This document shows, in pieces, positions 16,355-25,412 of a stretch of 64,000 nucleotides of DNA; within the stretch, counting starts at the first letter, position 1, and every line of letters begins with the position of its first letter. Position numbers and translations under genes: made by a program. Under the pieces are notes generated by a model. The model had not been told where the DNA came from and made no database searches. It was given only the letters and a program-made list of their open reading frames with translations. Source of the stretch: Anaerofustis stercorihominis DSM 17244 (GTDB lineage: Bacteria; Bacillota; Clostridia; Eubacteriales; Anaerofustaceae); contig NZ_DS560019.1 in assembly GCF_000154825.1 (NCBI RefSeq), positions 372,001 through 436,000 of the forward strand, written 5' to 3'.

Positions 16355-17035
16355 ATGATTACTTTAAATAATGTATCATTAATATATGAAGGCGGAGAAG
16401 AAGCTGCACTTAAAGACATTAATTTAAATGTTGATAAGGGCGAGTTTTTATTTATTGTCGGAAAAAGCGGAGCCGGAAAATCGTCACTTTTAAAACTTAT
16501 ATTAAAAGAAATATCTCCAACTTACGGAGACATCTCCGTTGCGGGATATGATTTAAACAACTTAACGAACAAACAAGTCCCATTTTTAAGAAGGCATGTA
16601 GGCGTAGTATTTCAAGATTACAGACTTCTGGAAAACAGGACTGTATACGAAAATGTTGCTTTTGCAATGGAAGTTATGCAGCATAAACCCGATAAAATAC
16701 ATAAAAGGGTCCCAAATGTTTTAAAAATGGTTGGACTTAAAGATAAAGCCAGAAAATATCCCAATCAATTATCAGGGGGGGAACAGCAGAGAGTAGCCAT
16801 TGCAAGAAGTATCATAAATAATCCAAAGATACTTATATGCGATGAACCTACCGGTAACTTAGACCCTCATACCTCAATAGGGATAATGAAACTTCTTCAT
16901 GACATTAACAGAAGAGGAACTACTTTACTTATAGCAACACACGATAAAACAATAGTCGACGCTATGCAAAGAAGAGTAGTGCTTTTAAAAGACGGAAAAA
17001 TAATCGGAGACAGAAAAGGAGGATATAACAATTAA
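16355..17035 (+). CDS. ftsE: FtsE, ATPase of the FtsEX division complex
   Basis: 226 residues, ABC ATPase. Walker A GKSGAGKSS at 36-44, Q-loop VFQDYRLL, signature LSGGEQQRVAIA, Walker B with CDEPTGNLDP, switch ATHD. FtsE drives conformational change in FtsX to switch on periplasmic or wall hydrolases (EnvC in E. coli, PcsB in streptococci, CwlO in Bacillus). An SD (AATAGGAG) lies before the ATG. Its stop overlaps the ftsX translation start. Two M23 hydrolases follow, which are the likely clients. Confidence 0.97.
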   Translation: MITLNNVSLIYEGGEEAALKDINLNVDKGEFLFIVGKSGAGKSSLLKLILKEISPTYGDISVAGYDLNNLTNKQVPFLRRHVGVVFQDYRLLENRTVYENVAFAMEVMQHKPDKIHKRVPNVLKMVGLKDKARKYPNQLSGGEQQRVAIARSIINNPKILICDEPTGNLDPHTSIGIMKLLHDINRRGTTLLIATHDKTIVDAMQRRVVLLKDGKIIGDRKGGYNN

Positions 17036-17933
17036 ATTATCAACTATAAAGGTGTTCATAAGAGACTCTTTTCAAAATATCAAAAGAAACTCTTTGATGA
17101 GTGTAGCATCTGTTTTATCAGTAGTCGCCGCACTTATCATTATCGGAGTATTCCTCGTTTTTGCATTAAATTTAAACTTTATGACAGGTGAAATTGAAAA
17201 CAATTTAGAGCTTAAAGTTTATCTTAATGACGGACTGACCCAAGCACAAAAAGATAGTGTAAAAACAAATATAGAAAAAAATAGTTTATGTAAAAGTGTA
17301 ACTTATGAATCTAAAAACGATGCTCTTACAAATTTCAAACAGGATTTTGGAGATAAATCCTATTTATTAAACGGATATGAAGGGAAAAACAATCCTCTTC
17401 CAGAATCTTACATAGTTAAAGTAACTGATTCTACAAAGCTAAAAGACATGTATTCTTACTCAAAGGATATTTCAGGAGTAAAAGATGTCGTTTACGGCGA
17501 AGAAGTTGTTGATAACCTTCTTAAATTTAACGATATGGCCAGTGTGGTTTGTATAGTGATATTTATAGTTCTAAGTATAGTGAGTATATTTATCATTTAT
17601 AACACCATTAAATTAACTGTTTATGCAAGAAGAAATGACATTACGGTTATGAAATACGTAGGTGCCACGGACTGGTTTATAAGATTCCCATTTTTAATAG
17701 AAGGAAGTATCCTCGGACTTTTGGGTTCCAGCGTATCTATCCTAATAATAAGAAATATTTACTACTATGTAATCGGATTTATTCAAGGCGGAGGAACGGG
17801 ACTTCCTCTAGGAAGCGGAATAGCACCTCCGGGAATAATAATGGGACAAGTAACATTATTATTTATCGTTTACGGAATAATCATAGGTGCAGCAGGAAGT
17901 GCTTTCTCGATTAGGAAATTCTTAGATGTATAG
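17031..17933 (+). CDS. ftsX: FtsX, membrane subunit of FtsEX (probable ATT start)
   Basis: About 300 residues. One N-terminal helix (VLSVVAALIIIGVFLVFAL), an extracytoplasmic domain (about 50-170), then three helices near 180-290: the FtsX topology. The first standard start is GTG at 17052, which has no SD and drops the family N-terminus. The SD AAAGGAGG at 17015-17022 points, eight bases on, to an ATT at 17031 that opens (M)KLSTIKVFIRDSFQNI, the usual FtsX beginning, and overlaps the ftsE stop. I take ATT as the start; GTG at 17052 is the fallback. It couples FtsE ATP use to activation of the two coiled-coil M23 proteins encoded next. Confidence 0.93.
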   Translation: MKLSTIKVFIRDSFQNIKRNSLMSVASVLSVVAALIIIGVFLVFALNLNFMTGEIENNLELKVYLNDGLTQAQKDSVKTNIEKNSLCKSVTYESKNDALTNFKQDFGDKSYLLNGYEGKNNPLPESYIVKVTDSTKLKDMYSYSKDISGVKDVVYGEEVVDNLLKFNDMASVVCIVIFIVLSIVSIFIIYNTIKLTVYARRNDITVMKYVGATDWFIRFPFLIEGSILGLLGSSVSILIIRNIYYYVIGFIQGGGTGLPLGSGIAPPGIIMGQVTLLFIVYGIIIGAAGSAFSIRKFLDV

Positions 17934-17942
17934 GTAACAGCC

Positions 17943-19208
17943 ATGAATAAAAAAATAGTATCAATTTTATTAGTATTATCATTTGTATTCACAACCCCAT
18001 TTACATTTAATACTGTAAATGCAAAGACAGATAAAGAAAAGTTAAACGACGTCAAAAGTAAAATAGACAGTAAAAAAAACAATTTAAATAATGAAAAAAA
18101 CACTTCGGATAATTTATCCGGAGAAATCAAAGATGTTGACAGCAAAATATCTGAGTTGTCAAATACCATCAGCGCACAAGAAAAAAAGCAATCAACATTA
18201 GAGAAAGATTTAATTAGAACTAAAGAAGAATTAAAAGATGCAAAAGAGAAAAGAAAAAAATATCAAGATGCATTAAAAGAGAGAATGGAGACCATGTATA
18301 TGTACGGAAACATGGGTTATCTTGATTTGATATTTTCCTCAACCGATTTCTCTGATTTAATCAGTAAAATAATAACAGTTCAGTCTTTAGTAAGCTATGA
18401 CCGAAATATTATATCTAAATTACAAGATACAGAAAATGATATTAAAACTAAAACTACTAAAATATCCAGTAGCAAAAAAGAGCTTGATACTACTATAAAA
18501 AGTTTAGCTAAAAATAAAGACGATTTAAATACCTTAAAAATCGCAAAAAACTCAGAATTAAAAAATGTAAATGGTACAATTGACGATTTAAAGAAGCAAA
18601 TAGCTAGTCTGGAAAAAGAAAAATCCGATTTGGACAGTAAGATAGCGGCACAAAGTGCAGCCTCAACCAATGTAAATTACAATAATGGAAATGACAGTTC
18701 AAAAGATAAGGATGACAAGGATAAAGATAAAGGAAACGGGAATTCCGGCGGCAATACAGGGGGAAGCAGTTCCGGCGGAGGCTCAAGTTCAAGCAGTAAA
18801 GACGGTGTTCTTTCATGGCCGGTTCCTGGACATTATAACATAACCAGTTATTTTGGTCATAGAGACCAACCGACCGCAGGTGCCAGCACAAACCATGGAG
18901 CAGTTGATATAGGTGTAAGTACGGGAACTCCAGTAAGAGCTCCCGCAAACGGAAAAGTCACTTATTCCGGATGGAACGGAGGATATGGATATGCGGTATC
19001 TATAGACTGCGGTAACATAAACGGGGATCATATAACGGTACTGTTGGCTCATAACAGTTCTCTAAAGGTATCAACAGGACAAAAAGTAAAAAGAGGCCAG
19101 GTTGTTTCCTACAGCGGAAGTACAGGGATCTCCACCGGTCCGCATTTACATTTTGCAGTATATAAAAACGGATATGCTGTAGATCCATTAAATTATGTAA
19201 ATATTTAG
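17943..19208 (+). CDS. Secreted coiled-coil M23 peptidase (EnvC/PcsB-like), copy 1
   Basis: 421 residues. Signal peptide (about 1-28, TFNTVNA), long Lys/Glu-rich coiled coil (about 30-225, including the motif KERMETMYMYGNMGYLDLI), a Gly/Ser/Lys-Asp linker (about 245-285), then a C-terminal LytM/M23 zinc peptidase domain. Ligands are seen as NHGAVDI (His, Asp) and PHLHF (His), with LLAHNSS carrying the further catalytic His. The zinc site looks complete, so this may be an active murein endopeptidase, not an EnvC-type dead activator. It lies directly behind ftsEX with a 9-base gap, making it a likely FtsX partner. Confidence 0.92.
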   Translation: MNKKIVSILLVLSFVFTTPFTFNTVNAKTDKEKLNDVKSKIDSKKNNLNNEKNTSDNLSGEIKDVDSKISELSNTISAQEKKQSTLEKDLIRTKEELKDAKEKRKKYQDALKERMETMYMYGNMGYLDLIFSSTDFSDLISKIITVQSLVSYDRNIISKLQDTENDIKTKTTKISSSKKELDTTIKSLAKNKDDLNTLKIAKNSELKNVNGTIDDLKKQIASLEKEKSDLDSKIAAQSAASTNVNYNNGNDSSKDKDDKDKDKGNGNSGGNTGGSSSGGGSSSSSKDGVLSWPVPGHYNITSYFGHRDQPTAGASTNHGAVDIGVSTGTPVRAPANGKVTYSGWNGGYGYAVSIDCGNINGDHITVLLAHNSSLKVSTGQKVKRGQVVSYSGSTGISTGPHLHFAVYKNGYAVDPLNYVNI

Positions 19209-19249
19209 CACAAAAATAAAAAATTTATTGAAAATGACAGGAGAGTAAA

Positions 19250-20398
19250 ATGAAAAAAAGAATACTATCATTAATATTAGTGTTTATTTGTGTTTTTACC
19301 CTACCCCTCACGCAAAGTACCGTAACAGCAAAAAGTACTAAACAAAAATTAAAAGATGTAGAAAATAAACTTGAAGACAAAAAAGATAGTCTTGATAGTT
19401 CAAAAAGTAAAGCAGATGATTTATCTAATCAAATAGAAAGCTATGATACAAAAATTGAAAAACTAGAAAAGAAAATAGAAGAACAAGAATCCAATAAATC
19501 GAAAGTGGAAAAATCTTTAGAAAAAGCAAAAAAAGAACTAAAAAAAGCCAAAGAAGAAAGAAAAAAATATCAAGATCTTTTAAAAGAAAGAATGGAAGTC
19601 ATGTATATGTACGGAGACACCGGATATCTTGATTTGATTTTTTCTTCAGAAAATTTCTCTGATTTGATAAGCAAGGTAATAACTGTCCAGGAACTTGTAA
19701 GCTATGATCAAAATATAGTAAAAAAACTTCAAGATGTTGAAAAACAAATACAAACAAAAACAGATAAGATCGCAAAAGAAAAAAAAGAATTAGAAGATTT
19801 AATTTCTAAATTAAATTCAAATAAAGATGATTTAGATACATTAAAAATAGCTAAAAATGCACAGCTTGCAAATGTAAAAGGCGATATTAAAGACCTAAAA
19901 AAAGAAGTTGAAAAACTTGAAGCGGAACAAAATGAACTTAGCAATAAATTAGCATCTCAAAGCGGTTCCTCAACAAATGAAATATATAATACAGGAAATG
20001 GTTCACTGGGTTGGCCTACTCCAGGTAATTATTATGTTACAAGTGAACAGGGTTACAGGTATCATCCTATATCAGGGGTTTATAAATACCATGCGGGAAT
20101 GGATATCGGTTTAAGTTATGGTGATAGTGTCGTTGCACCTGCAAACGGAAGGGTTACTATTGCAGGCTGGTATGGCGGATATGGATACGCCGTAGGAATA
20201 GATGCGGGACTAATAAAAGGAAAACATGTAACCATTCTACTGGGACATAACTCAAGTGTAAAAGTATCCGTTGGACAAAAGGTAAGGAGAGGACAAACTG
20301 TAGCATACGGGGGCAGTACCGGATATTCTACAGGACCTCATTGTCACTTTGAAGTTCATGCAAACGGAGTAACGCAAAATCCAAGAAATTGGTTGTAA
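19250..20398 (+). CDS. Secreted coiled-coil M23 peptidase, copy 2
   Basis: 382 residues, a tandem paralogue of the previous gene. Signal peptide (about 1-27, STVTA), coiled coil about 28-235 with the shared KERMEVMYMYGDTGYLDLI segment, and an M23 domain with YHAGMDI, LLGHNSS and PHCHF, so the zinc ligands are present. It lacks the Gly/Ser linker of copy 1, so the catalytic domain sits close to the coiled coil. SD GGAGAG lies before the ATG. The pair probably arose by local duplication, and divergence in the linker hints at different reach or timing. Confidence 0.92.
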   Translation: MKKRILSLILVFICVFTLPLTQSTVTAKSTKQKLKDVENKLEDKKDSLDSSKSKADDLSNQIESYDTKIEKLEKKIEEQESNKSKVEKSLEKAKKELKKAKEERKKYQDLLKERMEVMYMYGDTGYLDLIFSSENFSDLISKVITVQELVSYDQNIVKKLQDVEKQIQTKTDKIAKEKKELEDLISKLNSNKDDLDTLKIAKNAQLANVKGDIKDLKKEVEKLEAEQNELSNKLASQSGSSTNEIYNTGNGSLGWPTPGNYYVTSEQGYRYHPISGVYKYHAGMDIGLSYGDSVVAPANGRVTIAGWYGGYGYAVGIDAGLIKGKHVTILLGHNSSVKVSVGQKVRRGQTVAYGGSTGYSTGPHCHFEVHANGVTQNPRNWL

Positions 20399-20428
20399 AA
20401 AAGAAAAGCAACATGCTTTTCTTTTTTT
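20397..20428. terminator. Terminator of the ftsEX-M23 operon
   Basis: AAGAAAAGCA (20401-20410), loop ACA, TGCTTTTCTT (20414-20423), flanked by A- and T-runs. Confidence 0.9.
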
Positions 20429-20473
20429 ATTCTTATTTTGTAATATAAACTTTTATTAAATATATATTTTATA

Positions 20474-21475
20474 TTAAAGACAATCACTAAACAATCTAAG
20501 AGTATTCTTATAATATAATTTCTCTATTTCAGTACCTGTAAACCCTGCTTTTTCAAGTAAAGGAATCAATGAAGGGACTCCTGAAATATCTTTCATTTCA
20601 AGACTGCAGCTTATACCGTCAAAATCGCTACCGAAAGCTATCACATCACTGCCTCCGATATTTTTAATATGAGATAGGTGCTTTACTATATCCTCATTTT
20701 TACTAACTTGTTTACCTATTATTTCATCTAATTTTTCATAATTTTTATTTTTTATCAAAAGCTCCAATTCTTCTTTTGTCGCTCCCGAAATTTGTTCATT
20801 TAAAAATAAACTATAAAAATTTATACCAATAACTCCACCCTTATCTGCAATTATTCTAATCATATCATCTTTTAAATTTCGTGTATGATTGCATAATTCA
20901 CGTGAACATGAATGAGAAGAGATAAAAGGCTTTTTAGTTATATCCGAGACGTCATAGAACCCTCCGTCATTTAAGTGCGAAACGTCAACTATTATTCCGA
21001 GTTCATTCATATATTCTACCGCTTCTTTCCCAAATTTCTTAAGACCTAATGAACTATCCATAGTATTTGGAAATCCCAATGTATTTTCATAATTCCATGT
21101 TAAAGTTCCTATACGAATCCCTCTGTCATAATAATACTTAATATTTTCAAAACTGCCGTCGACACTCCCCATATCTTCTACGGAAATCAAGACATGCTGT
21201 TTATGGGTATCTTCAATATCATTATAGTTTTTTATTAAATTATACTTGCCTTTATTTTTATCTATTAAATCAAATGCAAAGTCTATGAGTTTATTAAATT
21301 CTTCTAATTTATAATCGGTTTTATCTTTATTATCAAATAAAGCAAAGACCTGGAGATAGGAATCAGCCTTTATAAGTTTATTCAAATCTATATGCAGATC
21401 ATTATTTTCTACATTTAAAATATTATTTTCATACATTCTTGAAAAAGTATCACAGTGCAAATCTATCAGTTTCAT
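20474..21475 (-). CDS. Membrane dipeptidase (peptidase M19)
   Basis: 333 residues. M19 zinc dipeptidases cleave dipeptides, often including D-amino acid dipeptides. Seen: the first metal motif LHCDT near the N-terminus, VSVEDMGSVDG (bridging Glu), DVSHLNDGGFYDV, SSHSCSRELCNHTRNLKDD (His ligands and the N-H-x-R-N segment), and a late FGSDFDGI. The metal site appears complete. No signal peptide is seen, so the bacterial enzyme is probably cytoplasmic. It is divergent from hslO, with a GC-rich repeat between them. Confidence 0.92.
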   Translation of the reverse strand: MKLIDLHCDTFSRMYENNILNVENNDLHIDLNKLIKADSYLQVFALFDNKDKTDYKLEEFNKLIDFAFDLIDKNKGKYNLIKNYNDIEDTHKQHVLISVEDMGSVDGSFENIKYYYDRGIRIGTLTWNYENTLGFPNTMDSSLGLKKFGKEAVEYMNELGIIVDVSHLNDGGFYDVSDITKKPFISSHSCSRELCNHTRNLKDDMIRIIADKGGVIGINFYSLFLNEQISGATKEELELLIKNKNYEKLDEIIGKQVSKNEDIVKHLSHIKNIGGSDVIAFGSDFDGISCSLEMKDISGVPSLIPLLEKAGFTGTEIEKLYYKNTLRLFSDCL

Positions 21476-21503
21476 TATAAATCCTCAAATCCATAAATTC
21501 TTC

Positions 21504-21538
21504 GGGGCACTGCGCCTGCTATGCAGATTCCGCGCCCC
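21504..21538 (-). repeat. GC-rich hairpin repeat, copy 2
   Basis: Read on the minus strand: GGGGC, GCGGAAT, CTGC, loop ATA, GCAG, GCGCAGT, GCCCC. Same order and internal loop as copies 1 and 3; the outer stem has a C-G pair changed to G-C. It lies in the promoter gap between two divergent genes, with no T-run, so it is not simply a terminator. Confidence 0.85.
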
Positions 21539-21631
21539 TTATTATAATACATAAAATCCATACTAAAATAAAACATAAATTGAAAAAAAAAGATAAACAT
21601 AGTATACTTACTTAAACGAGGTGAAAATAAA

Positions 21632-22507
21632 ATGGACTATATGATCAGAGGAAATCTTAAAAATAAACCTATTATATTTTTTGTTATAACAGCAAAAGAT
21701 ACAGTTGAAGAAATGAGAAAAATCCACAACTCAAGCCCTAATGCAACAGCATGTGCGGGAAGAAGTTTAATGGCTACTGGATTAATCGGTTATACAATGA
21801 AAAACGACAATGATATGGTTACGAGCATTATTGACTGTGACGGAGAGATAAAAAAAGTAACCGTTACGGCAAACCCAAAAGGCGAAATAAAATGCGATAT
21901 AATAAATCCTAATACAGGAATTTATTTAAATGATATAGGAAAATTAGATGTAAAAAAGATAGTCGGAAACGGAACTTTAAAAGTGATCAAAGATATGGGG
22001 CTAAGAGACCCCTATGTGGGAGAAATAAATTTAGTCAGCGGAGAAATAGCGGAAGATTACACATATTACTTCGCAATGAGCGAACAAACCCCAAGCGTTG
22101 TCTCACTGGGGGTACTCGTAGACAATAAAGATTTCTTCGTGAAAGAAGCTGGAGGACTGATCATACAACTTCTTCCGGATGCAATGGAAGAAGATATCAG
22201 ATATTTGGAAGAAAAAATAAAAGGGTTAGAATACATGACTACATTACTTAGCGAAGGCAAAACTCCCGAAGATATAATAAGATATATTTTCGACGACAGC
22301 GAAGTTGAAATTACGGGAAAAGAAAATGTAGTTTATAAATGCAACTGTTCGAAGGAAAAAATAGAAAAAGTGATTTTAGCTCTGGGAAAAGAAGAATTAA
22401 AAAATATACTAAAGGAAGATCATGGTATTACTTTAAAATGCCATTTCTGTGGTAAAGAATATCACTTAAACGAAAAAGAACTTTCAGAATTGATTAAAGA
22501 GGTCTAA
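21632..22507 (+). CDS. hslO: Hsp33 redox-activated chaperone
   Basis: 291 residues. Hsp33 is held inactive by zinc on four cysteines and becomes a holdase when these are oxidised. Seen: the N-terminal core (NATACAGRSLMATGLIG; SGEIAEDYTYYFAMSEQTPS; GGLIIQLLP), and the C-terminal switch with CNC at about residue 250 and CHFC at about 283, giving the CxC/CxxC set. GAGGTG SD lies before the ATG. It is first of a closely spaced six-gene run ending at 26240. Confidence 0.96.
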   Translation: MDYMIRGNLKNKPIIFFVITAKDTVEEMRKIHNSSPNATACAGRSLMATGLIGYTMKNDNDMVTSIIDCDGEIKKVTVTANPKGEIKCDIINPNTGIYLNDIGKLDVKKIVGNGTLKVIKDMGLRDPYVGEINLVSGEIAEDYTYYFAMSEQTPSVVSLGVLVDNKDFFVKEAGGLIIQLLPDAMEEDIRYLEEKIKGLEYMTTLLSEGKTPEDIIRYIFDDSEVEITGKENVVYKCNCSKEKIEKVILALGKEELKNILKEDHGITLKCHFCGKEYHLNEKELSELIKEV

Positions 22508-22508
22508 A

Positions 22509-23333
22509 ATGTCTAAAGCGGATTTACATGTGCATACAATAATGTCTGATGGATCGAACACCATAGACGAGCTTATACCTATGTGTAAAGCTAGGGGTGT
22601 AGATACATTGGCAATTACCGACCATGACACAATTGGAGCCTTTGAAAATTTTAAAGATAATTATGACATAAAAATCATTAAAGGAATAGAATTTTCTACA
22701 ACATACAAAAACAAAAGCGTTCATATTTTAGGATATTTTATAGACGATAAAAACAAAGAATTAAATAACAAATTGACTTATTTAAGAAACAAACGAAAAA
22801 ACAGAGCAAGGGAAATAATAAAAAAACTAAGTGCCAAAGAAAATATAACAATTGATTATGACAATATAAAAAAAGATACTGATGATGCCTCGGTAGGCAG
22901 GATGCATATTGCGAGAGAAATGGTTAAGCTTAAATACGTAAAAAATACCGAGGAAGCATTTGCTAAATATATTGGAGATGATATGCCTTGTTTCGTAAAG
23001 AATGAAAAAGTTACGATCCCCGAAGCTGTAGAACTAATTAAAAATACAGGCGGAATAAGCTTCTTGGCTCATCCCGGATTAATTAAAGATGTTGACAACT
23101 ATAATGAAATATTGGATTATGGTCTAAACGGGATAGAAGTATTTTATCCCAAACACTCAAATGAACAAAGACAGTATTTTTATGATTTAGCTATTGAAAG
23201 GAACCTTTTAATAAGCGGAGGAAGCGATTTTCACGGAGTAAAGACAAAAGGAAAAAATAAAATTGCAAGTGCTTATTTAACCGATAAATATTTAGAACAA
23301 ATAATAAATTTTCATAAAAATATGACAAAATAA
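22509..23333 (+). CDS. PHP-domain phosphoesterase (TrpH/YciV-like)
   Basis: 274 residues. The PHP metal motifs are DLHVHTIMSDG (1st), ITDHDT (2nd), GIEFST, SVHILGYF, FLAHPG (near 180) and GGSDFHG near the end. This spacing fits the YciV/TrpH group, whose studied members are 5'-3' exonucleases or 3',5'-nucleotide phosphatases (RNase AM). Histidinol-phosphate phosphatase (HisJ/HisK) is a related PHP family and no such gene lies in the his operon here, but the motifs and insertion favour the YciV group. It starts one base after the hslO stop, so it is translationally linked. Confidence 0.88.
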   Translation: MSKADLHVHTIMSDGSNTIDELIPMCKARGVDTLAITDHDTIGAFENFKDNYDIKIIKGIEFSTTYKNKSVHILGYFIDDKNKELNNKLTYLRNKRKNRAREIIKKLSAKENITIDYDNIKKDTDDASVGRMHIAREMVKLKYVKNTEEAFAKYIGDDMPCFVKNEKVTIPEAVELIKNTGGISFLAHPGLIKDVDNYNEILDYGLNGIEVFYPKHSNEQRQYFYDLAIERNLLISGGSDFHGVKTKGKNKIASAYLTDKYLEQIINFHKNMTK

Positions 23334-23381
23334 TAAAAAAACTATACTATAATAAAAATAATATAAAAAAAGGAGACGATC

Positions 23382-23969
23382 ATGTTATTAGGAGAATTAG
23401 CAAAATTAGAAGAAAACAAAGAAATCATTGTTTCTTCATTTATGAAAGCAAATAAACTTAAGATAAAAAGAATAACATATATTTCAAATGAAGGATACGG
23501 GAGCGGAGTAAATATATATATTGCAAGAAAAGATAAAGAATTTACTCCCCTTGAAGTATTTTTGGGGTTATGGCTTAAAAATACTATTTGGGAAGAGGAA
23601 TTAGATGATTTCGATTATTCGAAAGAAGAATGTGACAAGGTATTTAATGACTTGTTCTTTGAAATGGCGAGCGGTTATGACTTAAAAAAGCTAAGTCCAA
23701 GAGATGCTTCGATTTCCTTGGCTAAAGCCGTTAAGAAAGAACTTGATAATATAAACAAAGAAAATATAGAAGTAAAAAATCCGGACGATATAGAATTCCT
23801 TGATGTTTCGGGAATATATGTAAATAAGAAGTATACAGTATCTCCCCCGCTCATACTGAGAAGTAATGATGAGATAGTTGACGCAATAGAATTATTTTCA
23901 AGTGATATTATGGGTGAATATGAAGAAATGTTTTTAGAAAGTAAAGAAAGATATATTTATTTCTTTTAA
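23382..23969 (+). CDS. Uncharacterised acidic cytoplasmic protein
   Basis: Not recognised. 195 residues, no signal peptide or membrane segment. It is rich in Glu, Asp and Lys and is predicted mixed alpha/beta. Features include an N-terminal helix, a GYGSGVNIYIARKD beta stretch, FTPLEVFLGLWLKNTIWEEELDDFDYS, and a C-terminal half with VSPPLILRSNDEIVDAIELF. It has no cysteine-rich or nucleotide motif. SD AAAGGAG lies before the ATG. It stands between a PHP phosphoesterase and a lipoprotein with gaps of 48 and 13 bases, so it is probably co-transcribed. Confidence 0.7.
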   Translation: MLLGELAKLEENKEIIVSSFMKANKLKIKRITYISNEGYGSGVNIYIARKDKEFTPLEVFLGLWLKNTIWEEELDDFDYSKEECDKVFNDLFFEMASGYDLKKLSPRDASISLAKAVKKELDNINKENIEVKNPDDIEFLDVSGIYVNKKYTVSPPLILRSNDEIVDAIELFSSDIMGEYEEMFLESKERYIYFF

Positions 23970-23982
23970 ATAAGGATATAAA

Positions 23983-24798
23983 ATGAAAAAACTTTTTTCT
24001 ATCCTACTCGCTCTTATATTAACTTTAGTAATTTTTACTGCCTGCGGTAAAAATAATGTAAATGACAGAGACAGCGGAAAAATAAAAGATTTCAAAGTAA
24101 AACATGAGTATGTAGACGGAAATTATTATATATTTGCAGAAAAATTTGATAATGATTCAAAAGCTCCTTATATGAAACTTACCGTCAAAAATAAAATATT
24201 AACCAGTATATATTTTAATTATTTATCAACTAACGGAACATTATATTTGAGCGATAACAATAATAACGAAACATGGTTTTATATTAAAACTTTAAATACT
24301 GCTGTCCTTCAAAATCAAGATAATGTAAAGAACACAAATCAAGACTTTGAATATGTTTATAAAACATATAACGAATTACTGAGTGAAGGTTTAAAGAGCA
24401 TAAAAAATGGGAAAAATAATATCAACTATGTTGATTTCGCAACAACATATACCGCACAAAACTATAAATATGACAAAAACGGATATGATGCAACACTAAA
24501 GGTCACTTATGAAAATAATAAGATCAGCAAAATATCATATACAAAAAAAGACTCATCCGGAAATATAATAACTTCTAATAATTCATATTTAAAAAAATTT
24601 AAAGACACCAATAATATAAACTATCAAAAATACATTCAAAATGTAATCGACTTATCCATAGGAGAAGATAAAGTAAGACAATCTTTAAATGATTTGGATA
24701 TAGACAAAGAATATAATATATTAGCCAGAAAAATAAATGCAAAAGCAATTGATTTTGATTATACAAAATATGAAATATTCAATAACATAAACATGTAA
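23983..24798 (+). CDS. Lipoprotein with FMN-binding-like repeats
   Basis: 271 residues. A lipoprotein signal with lipobox FTAC (Cys at about residue 21) predicts a membrane-anchored extracellular protein. Two segments (about 40-75, GNYYIFAEKF...LTVKNKILTSIYFNY; about 155-195, YKYDKNGYDATLKVTYENNKISKISY) resemble the strand-turn pattern of FMN-binding domains of lipoproteins such as PplA. The threonine-bearing S(T)GAT flavinylation motif is not seen, so covalent FMN is unlikely. It starts 13 bases after the unknown gene and ends 14 before tdk. Function is unknown. Confidence 0.7.
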   Translation: MKKLFSILLALILTLVIFTACGKNNVNDRDSGKIKDFKVKHEYVDGNYYIFAEKFDNDSKAPYMKLTVKNKILTSIYFNYLSTNGTLYLSDNNNNETWFYIKTLNTAVLQNQDNVKNTNQDFEYVYKTYNELLSEGLKSIKNGKNNINYVDFATTYTAQNYKYDKNGYDATLKVTYENNKISKISYTKKDSSGNIITSNNSYLKKFKDTNNINYQKYIQNVIDLSIGEDKVRQSLNDLDIDKEYNILARKINAKAIDFDYTKYEIFNNINM

Positions 24799-24812
24799 AA
24801 ACGGAGAAAACA

Positions 24813-25382
24813 ATGGCACAATTATACTTTAGATATTCAACTATGAATGCAGGAAAATCAATAGAAGTATTAAAAATAGCCCACAACTATGAAGAACAAG
24901 GTAAAAACGTATTGATATTTACTTCGGAACTCGATGACAGATACGGAGAGGGCTTTGTAGGTTCAAGGATAGGCTTAAAAAGAGAAGCGATGACTTTCAA
25001 CGAAAATACTGATTTTAAACAAATCGTACAAATGCAGGAAGAAGAAATACACTGCATAGTTATCGACGAAGGTCAATTTCTAACAGGACAGCACGTTCTT
25101 GATCTTACTCAAATCGTGGATTATATGGATATACCGGTTATAGTCTACGGACTTAAAAACGACTCACAAAACAATTTATTTGAAGGAAGTATAAATCTAC
25201 TTATATATGCAGACAAAATTGAAGAAATAAAAACAGTCTGCTGGTTCTGCAATAAAAAAGCTACAATGAATTTAAGGATAATTGACGGCAAACCCAATTA
25301 TTCAGGCAAACAAATTCAAATAGGCGATAATCAAAACTACATACCGGTTTGCAGAAAGTGCTATGGAAATCCCAAATTATAA
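24813..25382 (+). CDS. tdk: Thymidine kinase (type II)
   Basis: 189 residues, normal for the small Firmicute enzyme that phosphorylates thymidine with ATP for salvage. Seen: P-loop STMNAGKS near residues 8-15, VIDEGQFL (Walker B with the catalytic Glu), GLKND, and a C-terminal zinc site made of CWFC and CRKC. It is the fifth gene of the run beginning at hslO. Confidence 0.95.
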   Translation: MAQLYFRYSTMNAGKSIEVLKIAHNYEEQGKNVLIFTSELDDRYGEGFVGSRIGLKREAMTFNENTDFKQIVQMQEEEIHCIVIDEGQFLTGQHVLDLTQIVDYMDIPVIVYGLKNDSQNNLFEGSINLLIYADKIEEIKTVCWFCNKKATMNLRIIDGKPNYSGKQIQIGDNQNYIPVCRKCYGNPKL

Positions 25383-25412
25383 ACGTACATATCAATTTAA
25401 AGGAGGAAGTCC

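Noticed and set aside
22509-23333. PHP gene as the missing histidinol-phosphate phosphatase
   Set aside because: Motif order and the GYF insertion fit the YciV/TrpH group better than HisJ/HisK, and it is far from the his operon.
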